A stretch of DNA of 48,033 nucleotides, taken from Bacillus cereus. Lineage in GTDB: Bacteria > Bacillota > Bacilli > Bacillales > Bacillaceae_G. Every line of letters begins with the position of its first letter. The first letter of the stretch is position 1. The notes under the pieces were generated by a model. That model did not search any database and was not told the DNA's origin. It worked only from the letters and a program-made list of their open reading frames with translations. Made by a program: the position numbers and the translations under genes. Below, in pieces: positions 23,628-32,936 of this stretch. The stretch lies in assembly GCF_002584535.1 (NCBI RefSeq), contig NZ_NUOT01000048.1, positions 1 through 48,033 on the forward strand, given 5' to 3'.

Positions 23628-24779
23628 TTATAAAGAACGACTATATTTTTCTTCACCTTCCCTAGTTAAATGCCGCCCAAGGTTTATGCAAGGTTTTTCA
23701 ATAAATAGATACCCCAATGAAGATAGTAAAAAAGAAAGAGAAAAGGAAAGAAACACTATTAATATGGTAGGTAGTTTATCATAAAATAAATGCATAACTG
23801 AGAATAAAGAAATAAGATGATATAAATAAAGGCTATAAGAAATCTTTCCAAGAAAAACAAATACTTTTCTTCTTAATAACGCACTAAATGTCCATGAAGC
23901 GACACTCATAATCATTACTATACAAACCCCAAATGAGACAACGTAGTCCCTCAATATATAATTGTTCAAAAAATCTACTTCACCAATCATTCCTTCATAC
24001 ATAAAACAAATAATCGCAATCAGTAGCAATGCAACTTTCACCACTTTTTTCATATTGAAGGCGTAATGAAAAATCAAAGAACGATACTTGGCTAATAGAG
24101 CTCCCAGAAAAAAAAGAGTGATGTAGTGAAAACTTAAAAAAACACTAGTTATGCTTCCACTAGGATCAAAGAAATACAAACCTATAGTCGAAGAAAAACT
24201 TAAAACAATAAACCACAATAAGGAATATCTGAGCCTTTTGCGTATAAAAAAGAAAGTCAGAAATGGAAATACAAGCGAAATTCTCATTTCATGAACAAGA
24301 GACCATATAACATTGTTATATGCGTCCGTGTTATACTCACCGATAAAAACAAAATGTTGTAATAATAAAGTTAGCGTATCTGTAGTGGTCCATGATTTAC
24401 TAAACCAATCACTAATATATGGCATATCATTACGAATAAAAAGCATTTTAGTAATAATAGCAACGCTGATTGCTACTACATATGGTATATAAATTCGGCA
24501 AATCCGTTTTATTATGTATGTATCATAATGAAATTTCTCATTATGAATAGATAAATACAAAACAAAACCACTCAATACAAAAAAGAGAATAACAGATTCG
24601 TTGCCGCTACTAAAAAAAAGACGTAAAGGAGTTTCCTTGAATAAATAAACTATGAAGGGACTATTTAACTCATATCGATAATTTTCGTACGCAGGCAATA
24701 GCATCATATGATGCCCGATCATTACAAGAAGTGCTGCTAATCCTCTTAGAGAGTCAAACTCCTCATATCTTTTCATCAT
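23628..24779 (-). CDS. Acyltransferase-3 family membrane protein
   Basis: 383 residues from the first of two ATGs (24777-24779) after AGGTG; the frame is open 12 codons further upstream. About ten transmembrane helices. The N-terminal motif RYEEFDSLRGLAALLVMIGH (with the conserved DxLRG and catalytic-type His) and the FFVLSGFVLY block identify the acyltransferase-3 (Nodulation O-acetyltransferase-like) family. It transfers acyl groups from cytosolic acyl-CoA to extracytoplasmic sugars of peptidoglycan, capsule or exopolysaccharide. Just over 2 kb from the exopolysaccharide operon, so it may O-acetylate that polymer; that link is inference. Confidence 0.85.
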   Translation of the reverse strand: MMKRYEEFDSLRGLAALLVMIGHHMMLLPAYENYRYELNSPFIVYLFKETPLRLFFSSGNESVILFFVLSGFVLYLSIHNEKFHYDTYIIKRICRIYIPYVVAISVAIITKMLFIRNDMPYISDWFSKSWTTTDTLTLLLQHFVFIGEYNTDAYNNVIWSLVHEMRISLVFPFLTFFFIRKRLRYSLLWFIVLSFSSTIGLYFFDPSGSITSVFLSFHYITLFFLGALLAKYRSLIFHYAFNMKKVVKVALLLIAIICFMYEGMIGEVDFLNNYILRDYVVSFGVCIVMIMSVASWTFSALLRRKVFVFLGKISYSLYLYHLISLFSVMHLFYDKLPTILIVFLSFSLSFLLSSLGYLFIEKPCINLGRHLTREGEEKYSRSL

Positions 24780-24815
24780 ATTACACCTACTAAAAAGGTT
24801 TTTATTAAAATACAA

Positions 24816-25303
24816 GTTGACTTCAATCTTTTTGTTTACAAAATTATCATGTTACTTACAGTTGTAGGAGAATAATAAAGTTTTAAAATGCGTTCTATAT
24901 ATACTTATTTCCCTTTGATACATACGAATACTAGCCATCCATTTCTACGATGATATGGAGCGAATGATTGCGTTTGGAAGGCTCCGTTTCGATTACAAGG
25001 AACAGATAAAGCTTACATTTCTCCATATTTTATATCGATTATTCGCTATGTCTTCCTACTCACGCGAAAGAAATTGTGATACTTTTTCCTAGCTGCTTAT
25101 ATAAGTTCATCTGTAGTACACCTTCATTCATCAAGGGAGGTACTCCTCTCTTAATTTGTTTAGTCGCAAACTTAAAAATCTCCTATATTTCCCCTATTCA
25201 TAAGACAGATGTATTTACACAAAATATTTTATGCTACCAAATATAACACGCGTTGGTAAAAAATGAAAATACGAAATGATTATTTTTTAATAGGAAAATA
25301 AAG
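24816..25303. other. Intergenic, ambiguous coding remnant
   Basis: Around 24915-25095 two plus frames are open together for about 50 codons (one reads YDDMERMIAFGRLRFDYKEQ), without starts. Could be a relic; I cannot choose the frame. Confidence 0.3.
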
Positions 25304-25334
25304 TAAAAAAAAGAATCCCGTGGGATTCTTTTTT
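25304..25334. terminator. Bidirectional terminator
   Basis: AAAAAAAAGAATCCC-GTG-GGATTCTTTTTT. For the AraC gene transcript on minus. Confidence 0.75.
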
Positions 25335-25491
25335 ATTTCGAACATTCATTTCATCCAAGCTAAAAAGGTAAACAGAGAAATTTTTTGAGGTAAGAATATT
25401 ATTACTCATAAATACTGGGGTAAATTGAATCGATGCATTTATATGTGACCAAGTATTACACATATCTCACCTAACTGTTAAGATATCGAAC

Positions 25492-26721
25492 CTATATCAC
25501 GGTATACTTTTCACGATATTGCTTAGGAGTCATGTTACATATTTTTTTAAAAACTCTTGTGAAATAACTTTGATCATAAAAGTTAAGCCAAGCACAAATA
25601 TCTGATAATGGATATGTAGTTAATGTTAATAGTTTTTTTGCTTCTTCTACTCGTTCCCTTTGAATATATTCACTTAAAGGAATTCCTACTTCTTTTTTAA
25701 ACAATTTAGATAAATAAGTAGGATTAATATCAAGCAGCGTAGCGAGATTATTGAGAGTTATTTCATGGTAAATGTTTTTGCTAATATGATTTAAACATGT
25801 AGTAATTGTATTCGAATAGCTTTGAACGCTATATTCTTTAACACGATCAGCAAAAGCACATAAAGCGTCCTCAATTAATCTATTGACGGAATACATATTA
25901 TCTAGTTGTTCAATGGTTCCCATATAGAGAGAACTAAGCGAAAAAGCAATTTCTGGCGGAAGATTCCCCTCTATTGCATAACGAGTAGCTAAAGTAATGG
26001 CCATTATCCCATTATTTTTTTGATTTCTTAGCTGATTTCTTTTTGATGAAATTACAGCATCTTCTTGCGGGAATGCATATGCATATTTTATTAATTTTTC
26101 TTTGTCCCCTTCTTTAATGCATGTGAAAAAATTCCGTTCCAATAATATATCGTAATGATCAGGATTATTTTGACGGCGGGCTGAAATATATAAGTCAGGA
26201 TTCGCAATTTCATAGGCGGTTTTCTCTAATAATTTATTTTCTCTCCAAACAGCACCTACATCTAACTTTTCTTTAAAAATCATGTAATGCAATAAAATCC
26301 CTATATCAATTAAAGTTATTTTTTTTATCACAGGTACGGAATGATAGTATTCAATTCCATCTTGGATTCTAGCATTTTCGCCAAATTCATCCATAAGTCT
26401 AATGGCCATGTTCTCTGATACTTTGGGATATGTAGAAGGTCCAATAAAAAAGGTTCCTTTTATAGATTCATAATCTACTATGCGAATGAAAACGAAATTT
26501 TCCAGATAACTGTTTCCCCTCATAAGCGGAAAATTATAGAGATCATTTTCTTGAAAAAGCTCACTCAGTTGTTCTTCCCTAGAAGAATAAAAAGGACTGC
26601 AAATATCATTAGAAGTAGATTTATATAAGATTTTTTCATCTGCAGATAAAAATTGAATAGATACTTGAAATGTTTTATATAAAATATCACACAAATATTG
26701 TATATCCATAGAATGATTCAT
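25492..26721 (-). CDS. AraC-family transcriptional regulator
   Basis: 409 residues with AAAGGAG at good spacing to the ATG. The C-terminal 100 residues hold two helix-turn-helix motifs: ITLNNLATLLDINPTYLSKL with FKKEVGIPLSEYIQRERVEE, then YPLSDICAWLNFYDQSYFTR with VFKKICNMTPKQYR, the classic AraC/XylS signature. The long N-terminal region (300 residues) is not a cupin; it resembles the sensor part of AraC regulators that control surface proteins in Firmicutes. It is divergent from the exopolysaccharide operon starting at 27256, making it the best candidate regulator. Confidence 0.85.
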   Translation of the reverse strand: MNHSMDIQYLCDILYKTFQVSIQFLSADEKILYKSTSNDICSPFYSSREEQLSELFQENDLYNFPLMRGNSYLENFVFIRIVDYESIKGTFFIGPSTYPKVSENMAIRLMDEFGENARIQDGIEYYHSVPVIKKITLIDIGILLHYMIFKEKLDVGAVWRENKLLEKTAYEIANPDLYISARRQNNPDHYDILLERNFFTCIKEGDKEKLIKYAYAFPQEDAVISSKRNQLRNQKNNGIMAITLATRYAIEGNLPPEIAFSLSSLYMGTIEQLDNMYSVNRLIEDALCAFADRVKEYSVQSYSNTITTCLNHISKNIYHEITLNNLATLLDINPTYLSKLFKKEVGIPLSEYIQRERVEEAKKLLTLTTYPLSDICAWLNFYDQSYFTRVFKKICNMTPKQYREKYTVI

Positions 26722-27240
26722 TATAGTCTCCTTTTAACTAGATAAGATTATAAAGCTCCATATAAAAAACCAAACATTTTAATTCATACATTTATGTAAT
26801 ACATTTGTGGATTTATAAATAGATTTATGAAGAGTTAAATATACCTAAAAATTCTATTATTTTCAATAAAATACAATTAACATCAAAATATTACCATAAA
26901 TTTTCAGAAAAAACACTTATTATTTAGATTTATAAGAACAATCACACAATGATCAACTTCTTCATTTAAATATCCGTTCCATTCATATATTTGTTATGCA
27001 CATCTTTCTTGTAGTCATAGACATTTCAAAAAACATACTCACATATACTCTCCTGGCACTCTTAACTTAATGATGATGTGGCTATTCCCTACATAGTAAA
27101 AATTTAGGAAGAAGCATTCTGTTCAGATGCTAGGTTTATAATTTTTCCACCCCAGTATAAATGTTATAAGGATTTTTTCTAAATCAAGGGTGATAATTCC
27201 TATTCGGAAAATCACGCCAAAACTCTACTATTAAATTGAA
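26722..27240. other. Divergent intergenic region between regulator and exopolysaccharide operon
   Basis: About 520 bases, AT-rich, with a degenerate dispersed-repeat copy at 27050-27096 (CTTAACTTAATGATGATGTG). Promoters of both transcripts must be here; I cannot place them with confidence. Confidence 0.4.
27050..27096 (+). repeat. Dispersed palindromic repeat, degenerate copy
   Basis: CTTAACTTAATGATGATGTG, GCTATTCCCTACATAG: only the left arm is recognisable. Confidence 0.35.
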
Positions 27241-27255
27241 AAAGTGGTGAACGAG

Positions 27256-28002
27256 ATGAATGAAAAAGTAAAGATAAAAGAGTTTATACAAATTTTAAAA
27301 AGGCGACTCTTAATCATTATACTTACGACAATTTGTACAAGCGGGTTCATTATTATTTCATCCATGTACCTTATGAAACCGATTTACCAGTACTCCACCC
27401 AAGTACTTGCTGGATCTTTAGGTGTAGAAAAAGAGGAAAATCCAGTAAATAAGGTACAAGATAACAGACAGCTAGCTCTTTCATATATGGATATTATAAA
27501 AAGCCCATATATCATGATAGGCGTAAAAGAAGAGTTACACCTAACTCGTTCAAGCTATGATTTGCTGAAACAGGTTTCCGTTACTAATAGAAATGATTCA
27601 CAGATTATTACGATTTCAGTGAAAGACTCTGATCCACAATTAGCTAAAAAAATTGCACAATCTGTCGCAAAACAATCCATATCTAAATTTAAAGACTATG
27701 CAAATGTAAACCGACTTAATATTCTTAATGCTTCCGAGGTAATGGAAGAAGCTGAACTACTTTTTCCAAAACCAAAATTCATTATAGCCATTTCAATCAT
27801 AATCAGCTTTTTTGCCGGAATTGGTTTAGCAATTCTACGAGAACACTTTGATAATTCAACTTACAACAGTCGAGAGCTCGAACACCTTGGTCTCCCGTTA
27901 TTAGGAAGAGTGCACTTACATACAAAAAAAAGAAACAACAAGCAAAAAACAGCTTATAAGAGCTTACCTTCTATGAAACGAGGTGAACATAATGGCTATT
28001 AA
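27256..28002 (+). CDS. Wzz/CpsC-like chain-length and kinase-adaptor protein
   Basis: 248 residues from ATG 27256, with GGTG upstream; two in-frame GTGs (27244, 27247) overlap that site. Two transmembrane helices (about 17-38, RLLIIILTTICTSGFIIISS; and about 174-193, IIAISIIISFFAGIGLAILR) flank a 130-residue extracytoplasmic loop: the Wzz topology. It controls polysaccharide chain length and, in Gram-positives, activates a BY-kinase partner. The cytoplasmic tail after TM2 (HFDNSTYNSRELEHLGLPLL) matches the CapA/CpsC pattern. It overlaps the next gene. Confidence 0.85.
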   Translation: MNEKVKIKEFIQILKRRLLIIILTTICTSGFIIISSMYLMKPIYQYSTQVLAGSLGVEKEENPVNKVQDNRQLALSYMDIIKSPYIMIGVKEELHLTRSSYDLLKQVSVTNRNDSQIITISVKDSDPQLAKKIAQSVAKQSISKFKDYANVNRLNILNASEVMEEAELLFPKPKFIIAISIIISFFAGIGLAILREHFDNSTYNSRELEHLGLPLLGRVHLHTKKRNNKQKTAYKSLPSMKRGEHNGY

Positions 28003-28612
28003 ATTTAAGAGGAAATATTTCTTTAATCCAGACGATATCACCATCAAAGAACGATTTTATAGCATATGTAACCATATTGAACCGAACCTTCAAAAGGAAA
28101 AGTCAATATTAATGATTACTTCTCTTGCACAAACAAAAAATATAACCCATGCTACTGCTTATTTGGCCCTTGCTTTTTCAGAACAACGAAAACGAGTGCT
28201 GGTAGTGGATGCAAATCTGCGTCAACCTTCTTTACATCATGTGTTTCATATTGATCATTCATTTGGCCTAACCAACTTACTCTTAAGAGAGAAAAATAAG
28301 GATACTCCAATAAAAATAACGGATTATCTATCTTGTTTACCTACAGGCGAGGATCTTTATGAGCCAGTGACATTGTTAACATTAGAGACCTTCCCAATCC
28401 TAATTGAGGAGTGGAAAGAGCATTTTGATATCATCCTGTTTCACACATCCGATTTCTTAAACACACCAGATGCACAAATCCTCACAAAACATTGTGATGG
28501 CACTGTTTTAATGATACAGGAAGGCCGTGATAAGTTAGATAAAATTGCGAATGTAAAAAAACAACTAGAACATAGCAAACATGAAATAATCGGTACAGTC
28601 ATTATTTCATAA
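27992..28612 (+). CDS. CpsD/BY-kinase-like protein with degenerate ATP site (pseudokinase)
   Basis: 206 residues from ATG 27992 after GAGGTGA; it overlaps the Wzz-like gene by 11 bases. The fold of CpsD/CapB tyrosine autokinases is clear: KSILMITSLAQ...ATAYLALAFSEQRKRVLVVD, then ANLRQPSLHHVF...GLTNLL. The P-loop, normally SATPGEGKS(T/S), is SLAQTKNITH (residues 44-53) and has lost the GK(S/T). Walker A' keeps VLVVDANLR. Walker B, normally VIIDTPP, is ILFHTSD (148-154) without the Asp. There is no C-terminal tyrosine cluster; the protein ends EIIGTVIIS. Probably a non-catalytic partner of the Wzz-like protein. Confidence 0.82.
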   Translation: MAIKFKRKYFFNPDDITIKERFYSICNHIEPNLQKEKSILMITSLAQTKNITHATAYLALAFSEQRKRVLVVDANLRQPSLHHVFHIDHSFGLTNLLLREKNKDTPIKITDYLSCLPTGEDLYEPVTLLTLETFPILIEEWKEHFDIILFHTSDFLNTPDAQILTKHCDGTVLMIQEGRDKLDKIANVKKQLEHSKHEIIGTVIIS

Positions 28613-28626
28613 AGGGGGAGTAACTT

Positions 28627-29265
28627 TTGGACCCAAAAATAAAGATTGATAGACAGGTAGAACTACAAGTAACGCCTCTATCAACTTCATCCTACCTTCT
28701 TGTTAAACGACTTATAGATTTTGTTTTTTCGCTTTTCATGCTGTTCCTTTTATCACCCATTTTAGTTCTTTTTTGCATCCTTATCCCAATCGAATCAACT
28801 GGTTCTCCCTTCTTTTATCAACAGCGCCTGGGGAAAAACGGAAAAGATTTCAAGTTAATAAAGTTACGCTCCATGTTTTTAGATGCCGAAAAAAATGGTC
28901 CTCAATGGGCAAGTAAAGAGGATCCTAGGGTTACAAAAATAGGTAACTTTATAAGAAAAACTAGAATTGATGAAATCCCTCAAGTTATTAACGTGTTAAA
29001 AGGAGATATGTCGCTCATTGGCCCTAGACCTGAAAGAGAATATTTCTATAAAAAGTTTGATAAGTCATTGCCTAATTTTAAACATCGGTTACTTGTAACG
29101 CCTGGAATAACAGGATTGGCGCAAGTGAATGGTGGATATGATCTAACTCCCGAAGAAAAATTAGCATTCGATTTATACTATATCCAGCACAGATCATTCG
29201 CTATGGAAATCAAGATTTTATGTCGAACATTGGCCATTGTATTTACTGGAAATGGGGCTAGATAA
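28627..29265 (+). CDS. Initiating sugar-1-phosphate transferase (WcaJ/EpsL type)
   Basis: 212 residues from TTG 28627, which follows AAGGGGGAG. Transfers a hexose-1-phosphate from a nucleotide sugar to undecaprenyl phosphate, the first step of repeat-unit assembly. One N-terminal re-entrant or membrane helix (about 27-52) is followed by the family core: PFFYQQRLGKNGKDFKLIKL and RSM, then KIGNFIRKTRIDEIPQVINV, LKGDMSLIGPRPE, and TPGITGLAQVNGG. All conserved bacterial sugar-transferase motifs (Asp-Glu pair in RIDEIPQ, RPE) are present. Short form without the CoA-binding-like N-terminal domain. Confidence 0.92.
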   Translation: MDPKIKIDRQVELQVTPLSTSSYLLVKRLIDFVFSLFMLFLLSPILVLFCILIPIESTGSPFFYQQRLGKNGKDFKLIKLRSMFLDAEKNGPQWASKEDPRVTKIGNFIRKTRIDEIPQVINVLKGDMSLIGPRPEREYFYKKFDKSLPNFKHRLLVTPGITGLAQVNGGYDLTPEEKLAFDLYYIQHRSFAMEIKILCRTLAIVFTGNGAR

Positions 29266-29287
29266 CTATTGAAGGGAAGAATAAAAA

Positions 29288-30232
29288 ATGAAGAAAGTGC
29301 TAGTAACGGGGGGCTTCGGATTTATCGGATCCCATATTGTAGAAAAATTAATTCATAATAATTATGAAGTGGCTGTGTATGATAACTTATCCACCGGATC
29401 CGTAAATAATCTCCATTCGAAAGGTATAGCTTTCTTTGATAATGTAGAAGATGAAAGATCATTAGAAAAAGCGATGGAGGCGTTTCAACCTGACTTTGTA
29501 GTTCACCAAGCTGCGCAAATTAGTGTACAAAACTCCATTTCAAATATAACAAATGATGCACGAATCAATATAATAGGGTCAACAAATGTCATAAAACTCT
29601 CTCAAAAATATCGTGTTAAAAAAATCATATTTGCTTCTTCAGCGGCTGTATATGGAAATTCTAAAGTCATGCCTATTTCAGTCTCACATCCTTCTCGCCC
29701 CTTATCACCTTATGGCGTCTCCAAAAAAACAGCTGAGGATTATTTAAAACTCGCAAAAGAATTATATGATATAGACTATGTCATTCTTCGTTACAGTAAT
29801 GTCTATGGTCCAAGGCAAACCGCAAGCGGTGAAGGCGGAGTGATTTCAATCTTCATAAATCATTTCATTAAACAGGAGCAATCTATTATTTATGGGGATG
29901 GTTTACAAACGAGAGATTTTATCTATGTAGACGATGTAGCAAGCGCCAATCTTAAGGCATTGAACTACAATGGAAGTGGTACTTTCAATATATCATCAGC
30001 AACTTGTACAAGTATCAATGAAGTATTCTCGATGATTCAATCGATTGGGAAACAAAATATTCCCCCCATTTACCAACCTGCAAAAGACGGTGACGTCAAA
30101 GAAAGTTTGCTCTGCAATAAAAAGAGCATTCAACAATTAGGCTGGCAACCTGTATATGCATTGGAAAAAGGTCTTGCGAATACATATGATTATTACCTGA
30201 AGCAAAAAGAACCTACATCTGTATTTAAGTGA
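29288..30232 (+). CDS. NAD-dependent sugar epimerase (UDP-hexose 4-epimerase-like)
   Basis: 314 residues, GAAGGGAAG upstream. Rossmann motif GGFGFIGSH (residues 8-16), the SSAAVYG strand with catalytic Ser/Thr, and the YGVSKK motif with Tyr and Lys of the short-chain dehydrogenase extended family. NxYGPRQ and DFIYVDDVA are substrate- and dimer-contacting blocks of the GalE/WbpP branch. It supplies a UDP-sugar, probably UDP-Gal or UDP-GalNAc, to this operon. The exact substrate is not set by sequence alone. Confidence 0.9.
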   Translation: MKKVLVTGGFGFIGSHIVEKLIHNNYEVAVYDNLSTGSVNNLHSKGIAFFDNVEDERSLEKAMEAFQPDFVVHQAAQISVQNSISNITNDARINIIGSTNVIKLSQKYRVKKIIFASSAAVYGNSKVMPISVSHPSRPLSPYGVSKKTAEDYLKLAKELYDIDYVILRYSNVYGPRQTASGEGGVISIFINHFIKQEQSIIYGDGLQTRDFIYVDDVASANLKALNYNGSGTFNISSATCTSINEVFSMIQSIGKQNIPPIYQPAKDGDVKESLLCNKKSIQQLGWQPVYALEKGLANTYDYYLKQKEPTSVFK

Positions 30233-30262
30233 CTTTACAGTTGTGAATTGGGAGAGAAATAA

Positions 30263-31735
30263 GTGAATAAGAAAACAAACTCAATTATTAAAAATATATT
30301 CCACTTACTTTACAGCACGATTTTAGCTAATGTTTTAAATGCAGGTACACTCATACTATTAGCAAATTACTTTAACTCAAAGAACTATGGAATATTTAGT
30401 GTAGCACTAGCTCTTTCCATGGTCATGCATTTTTTTACAGATTTAGGAGTCAGTAATACGTTCCTTCGAGAAGGAGCAAAAAAAGAAAACCCAAGCGCTA
30501 CATTCTTTTCTTATATAAAAGTTCGCGTCATATGTTTACTTTTCACATTTATTATTTTTTCTTTCGGTATCCATGTCTTCTATCATGAACAACAAATTCT
30601 TTATATGATGTATAGTTTAATGATTCCTTTAATCATCGGCCTAGTGCTGCAAAGTATAGGCATAACCTACTTTCAATTATCTGAAAGAATGCAATTTATT
30701 GCATCCATAAGAATCTTCTCGGCCATTGTATTAGTCACATTAACCATTTTGTGTATAACCTTACAAGTGGATATACATGTAACAGCTTTTTTATATGGTT
30801 TTTCTTATTTAGCTGGAGGCCTTTACTCCCTGCATTTACTCAGAAAAAACGTGGAATTCAAATGGCAAGTCCCTTTTCAAAAAGAATTATTGATGAATAT
30901 TAGCCCGTTCTTAATTAGTGGGTTATTTATTATATTAACCCCTCAACTAGGTCCATTAGTATTAGAAAAAACACTTCCTTTAGGGCTTGTGGGTCTCTTT
31001 GCAGTAGCTTACCGAATCCCCTCAGCTCTCTATCAAATACCAGGGGTTATTGCAGGTGCATTCTTCCCACTGTTATTTAAACATTATAGTCATGGGGAAA
31101 TAAAGAAACATACAGAATTAAATATCCTGCAAATGAAATTTATGTCCTTAATTGGAATGTGTATGACAATAGCTTTATTCTATTTATCCCCCTATCTGAT
31201 AACGATTTTATTTGGAGATAAATGGGAATCTGCAGTTGAACCTTTAAAAATATTATCCTTTATTATTGTCTTACAAGGATTTAACATCGCCATTGCTGAC
31301 GGGCTCACAACAAGAGGACTGCAAAATCGCCGTACGATTGTTCAGTTTATAACCATCTCTATTGGCTTACTGTCTTTTTATTATCTCAGTGTTACTTATG
31401 CAATAGCGGGGGCAGCTTTTTCTGCTTTAGCGATGGAAATCGTATCATTTATTGGTTATGTATTAGCCAATCCAATTAGAAGAACCGTATTAACCAAAGT
31501 CGTTATTCCATACGGATCCTACTTTTCAATAAGCTTTATCCTATTACACTACTTATTATATAAGTTTCCTTTTATCGCCATGTTTTCTACCATGATCTTA
31601 ATGTCTACGATGGTTTTACTATTTGATCAAGCTACTCGGGACTTGATTAAAGGCTTTATAAGAAAGAAAAAACAACAGAATATCAACCATTTAAAAGACG
31701 GGAGACAACGAGGGAATGGAAAGATTACAAATTAA
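30263..31735 (+). CDS. Wzx-type oligosaccharide flippase
   Basis: 490 residues from GTG 30263 after GGGAGAG. About 14 transmembrane helices of the MATE/MOP polysaccharide-transporter family: an N-terminal IIKNIFHLLYSTILANVLNA helix, STSNTF-like region (LGVSNTFLREGAKKENPS), and later FAVAYRIPSALYQIPGVIAG with LLFGDKWESAVEPLKIL. It flips lipid-linked repeat units to the outer leaflet. It overlaps the polymerase gene by 20 bases. Confidence 0.88.
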   Translation: MNKKTNSIIKNIFHLLYSTILANVLNAGTLILLANYFNSKNYGIFSVALALSMVMHFFTDLGVSNTFLREGAKKENPSATFFSYIKVRVICLLFTFIIFSFGIHVFYHEQQILYMMYSLMIPLIIGLVLQSIGITYFQLSERMQFIASIRIFSAIVLVTLTILCITLQVDIHVTAFLYGFSYLAGGLYSLHLLRKNVEFKWQVPFQKELLMNISPFLISGLFIILTPQLGPLVLEKTLPLGLVGLFAVAYRIPSALYQIPGVIAGAFFPLLFKHYSHGEIKKHTELNILQMKFMSLIGMCMTIALFYLSPYLITILFGDKWESAVEPLKILSFIIVLQGFNIAIADGLTTRGLQNRRTIVQFITISIGLLSFYYLSVTYAIAGAAFSALAMEIVSFIGYVLANPIRRTVLTKVVIPYGSYFSISFILLHYLLYKFPFIAMFSTMILMSTMVLLFDQATRDLIKGFIRKKKQQNINHLKDGRQRGNGKITN

Positions 31736-32936
31736 AAGAAATACTTCTACTTTAGAAGTCTTTCTTTTGTTATTTTTTATTACACTTAGTAAATATAATG
31801 TATCCATCGGTTTTTCATTAAAAATTTACATGATTTTTCTAGCCGTTTTTTTCTGTATTTATTTTCGAGACTTTTACTTTCGTCCCCTTTATCATTATGA
31901 AATTTTATTGCTTTTATTTTATTTTATCTATTGTCTAAGCGGTGCTTTTTCACAGTATCCAGAAGCAAGTATTCGCGTCATTCTAGGAGTAATCCTTGTC
32001 CTTATCTGCTATTTCATCATGAGGTATATGCTGGAGCAAGCTTCCATTCATTCTATTGAAACTTCCATTGCAAATGTCGGGATGCTATTTAACGTGATTA
32101 GTTTATTACTATACATAATTGGACTACAAATAACCGGTGGATCCCCAACAGGCGTTGAGATTACTTCTTACGGATTATTATTAGATAGAGATTATCCAAG
32201 GCTAATTGGACTACTTGATGACCCAAACATCTTCATTTTTTATAATACATTGTTTTTTTCGTATTATTTAACACACTTAAAAGGATTTAAAAACTCCTTT
32301 GGATTTATCTTATGTATAATTACTAACCTCCTTACTTTTTCTCGAGGCGGTATTGTTGCCCTAATACTCGTTATCATTTTGTATATAATATTAGCGGATT
32401 TTCAAAAAAAGGTGAAAATGATACTTGTTGCCCTGTTATGCCTAGTTGTAATGTACGCCGCAAGCTCTTTTATTCAAATCGATTTGAATCAGATTATTTC
32501 CAGTCGTATCAATGACTTTTCTTCTGATAAAGGAAGTGGTCGATTTGAATTATGGAAACAGGCCATTACCTATTTTATGTCTCATCCCCTTTTGGGAATC
32601 GGTACCTTTAATTTTTCGGATTATTACGCATTTGAACATAATGAAAAACTATATGTTCATAATACATATCTAGAAATCTTAGTAGAGGCTGGAATTATTG
32701 GTTTTCTGTTTTACTTTTCTTTTTTATTACTGTTCATTATCAAGCTCTTTAAGACTAAATTACATATTGAAAAACCTTTTATTATTCTTACACTTTTTGC
32801 TTTTTTATTGCAGATGGTATCCCTTTCTCTCATGATTAATGAAGCGCTTTTCTCCTTTTTAGCAATTGCTTTAAAATATATTTCTGTATATGAAAGAAAA
32901 GAGGCTGGTTTTTATGATATACACGAAAAAAGATAG
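31716..32936 (+). CDS. Wzy-type O-antigen/polysaccharide polymerase
   Basis: 406 residues; about eleven transmembrane helices with a large loop near residues 265-315 containing FELWKQAITYFMSHPLLGIG and TYLEILVEAGIIGFLFYF, the O-antigen ligase/polymerase (Wzy_C) signature. LTFSRGGIVALILVII is also typical. It joins flipped repeat units into polymer at the outer membrane face. Overlaps both neighbours. Confidence 0.88.
   Translation: MERLQIKRNTSTLEVFLLLFFITLSKYNVSIGFSLKIYMIFLAVFFCIYFRDFYFRPLYHYEILLLLFYFIYCLSGAFSQYPEASIRVILGVILVLICYFIMRYMLEQASIHSIETSIANVGMLFNVISLLLYIIGLQITGGSPTGVEITSYGLLLDRDYPRLIGLLDDPNIFIFYNTLFFSYYLTHLKGFKNSFGFILCIITNLLTFSRGGIVALILVIILYIILADFQKKVKMILVALLCLVVMYAASSFIQIDLNQIISSRINDFSSDKGSGRFELWKQAITYFMSHPLLGIGTFNFSDYYAFEHNEKLYVHNTYLEILVEAGIIGFLFYFSFLLLFIIKLFKTKLHIEKPFIILTLFAFLLQMVSLSLMINEALFSFLAIALKYISVYERKEAGFYDIHEKR

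Noticed and set aside
27690-28612. Reading the degenerate kinase as a pseudogene
   Set aside because: The frame is intact, has a good ribosome binding site and overlaps its neighbour; loss of motifs looks like functional change rather than decay.
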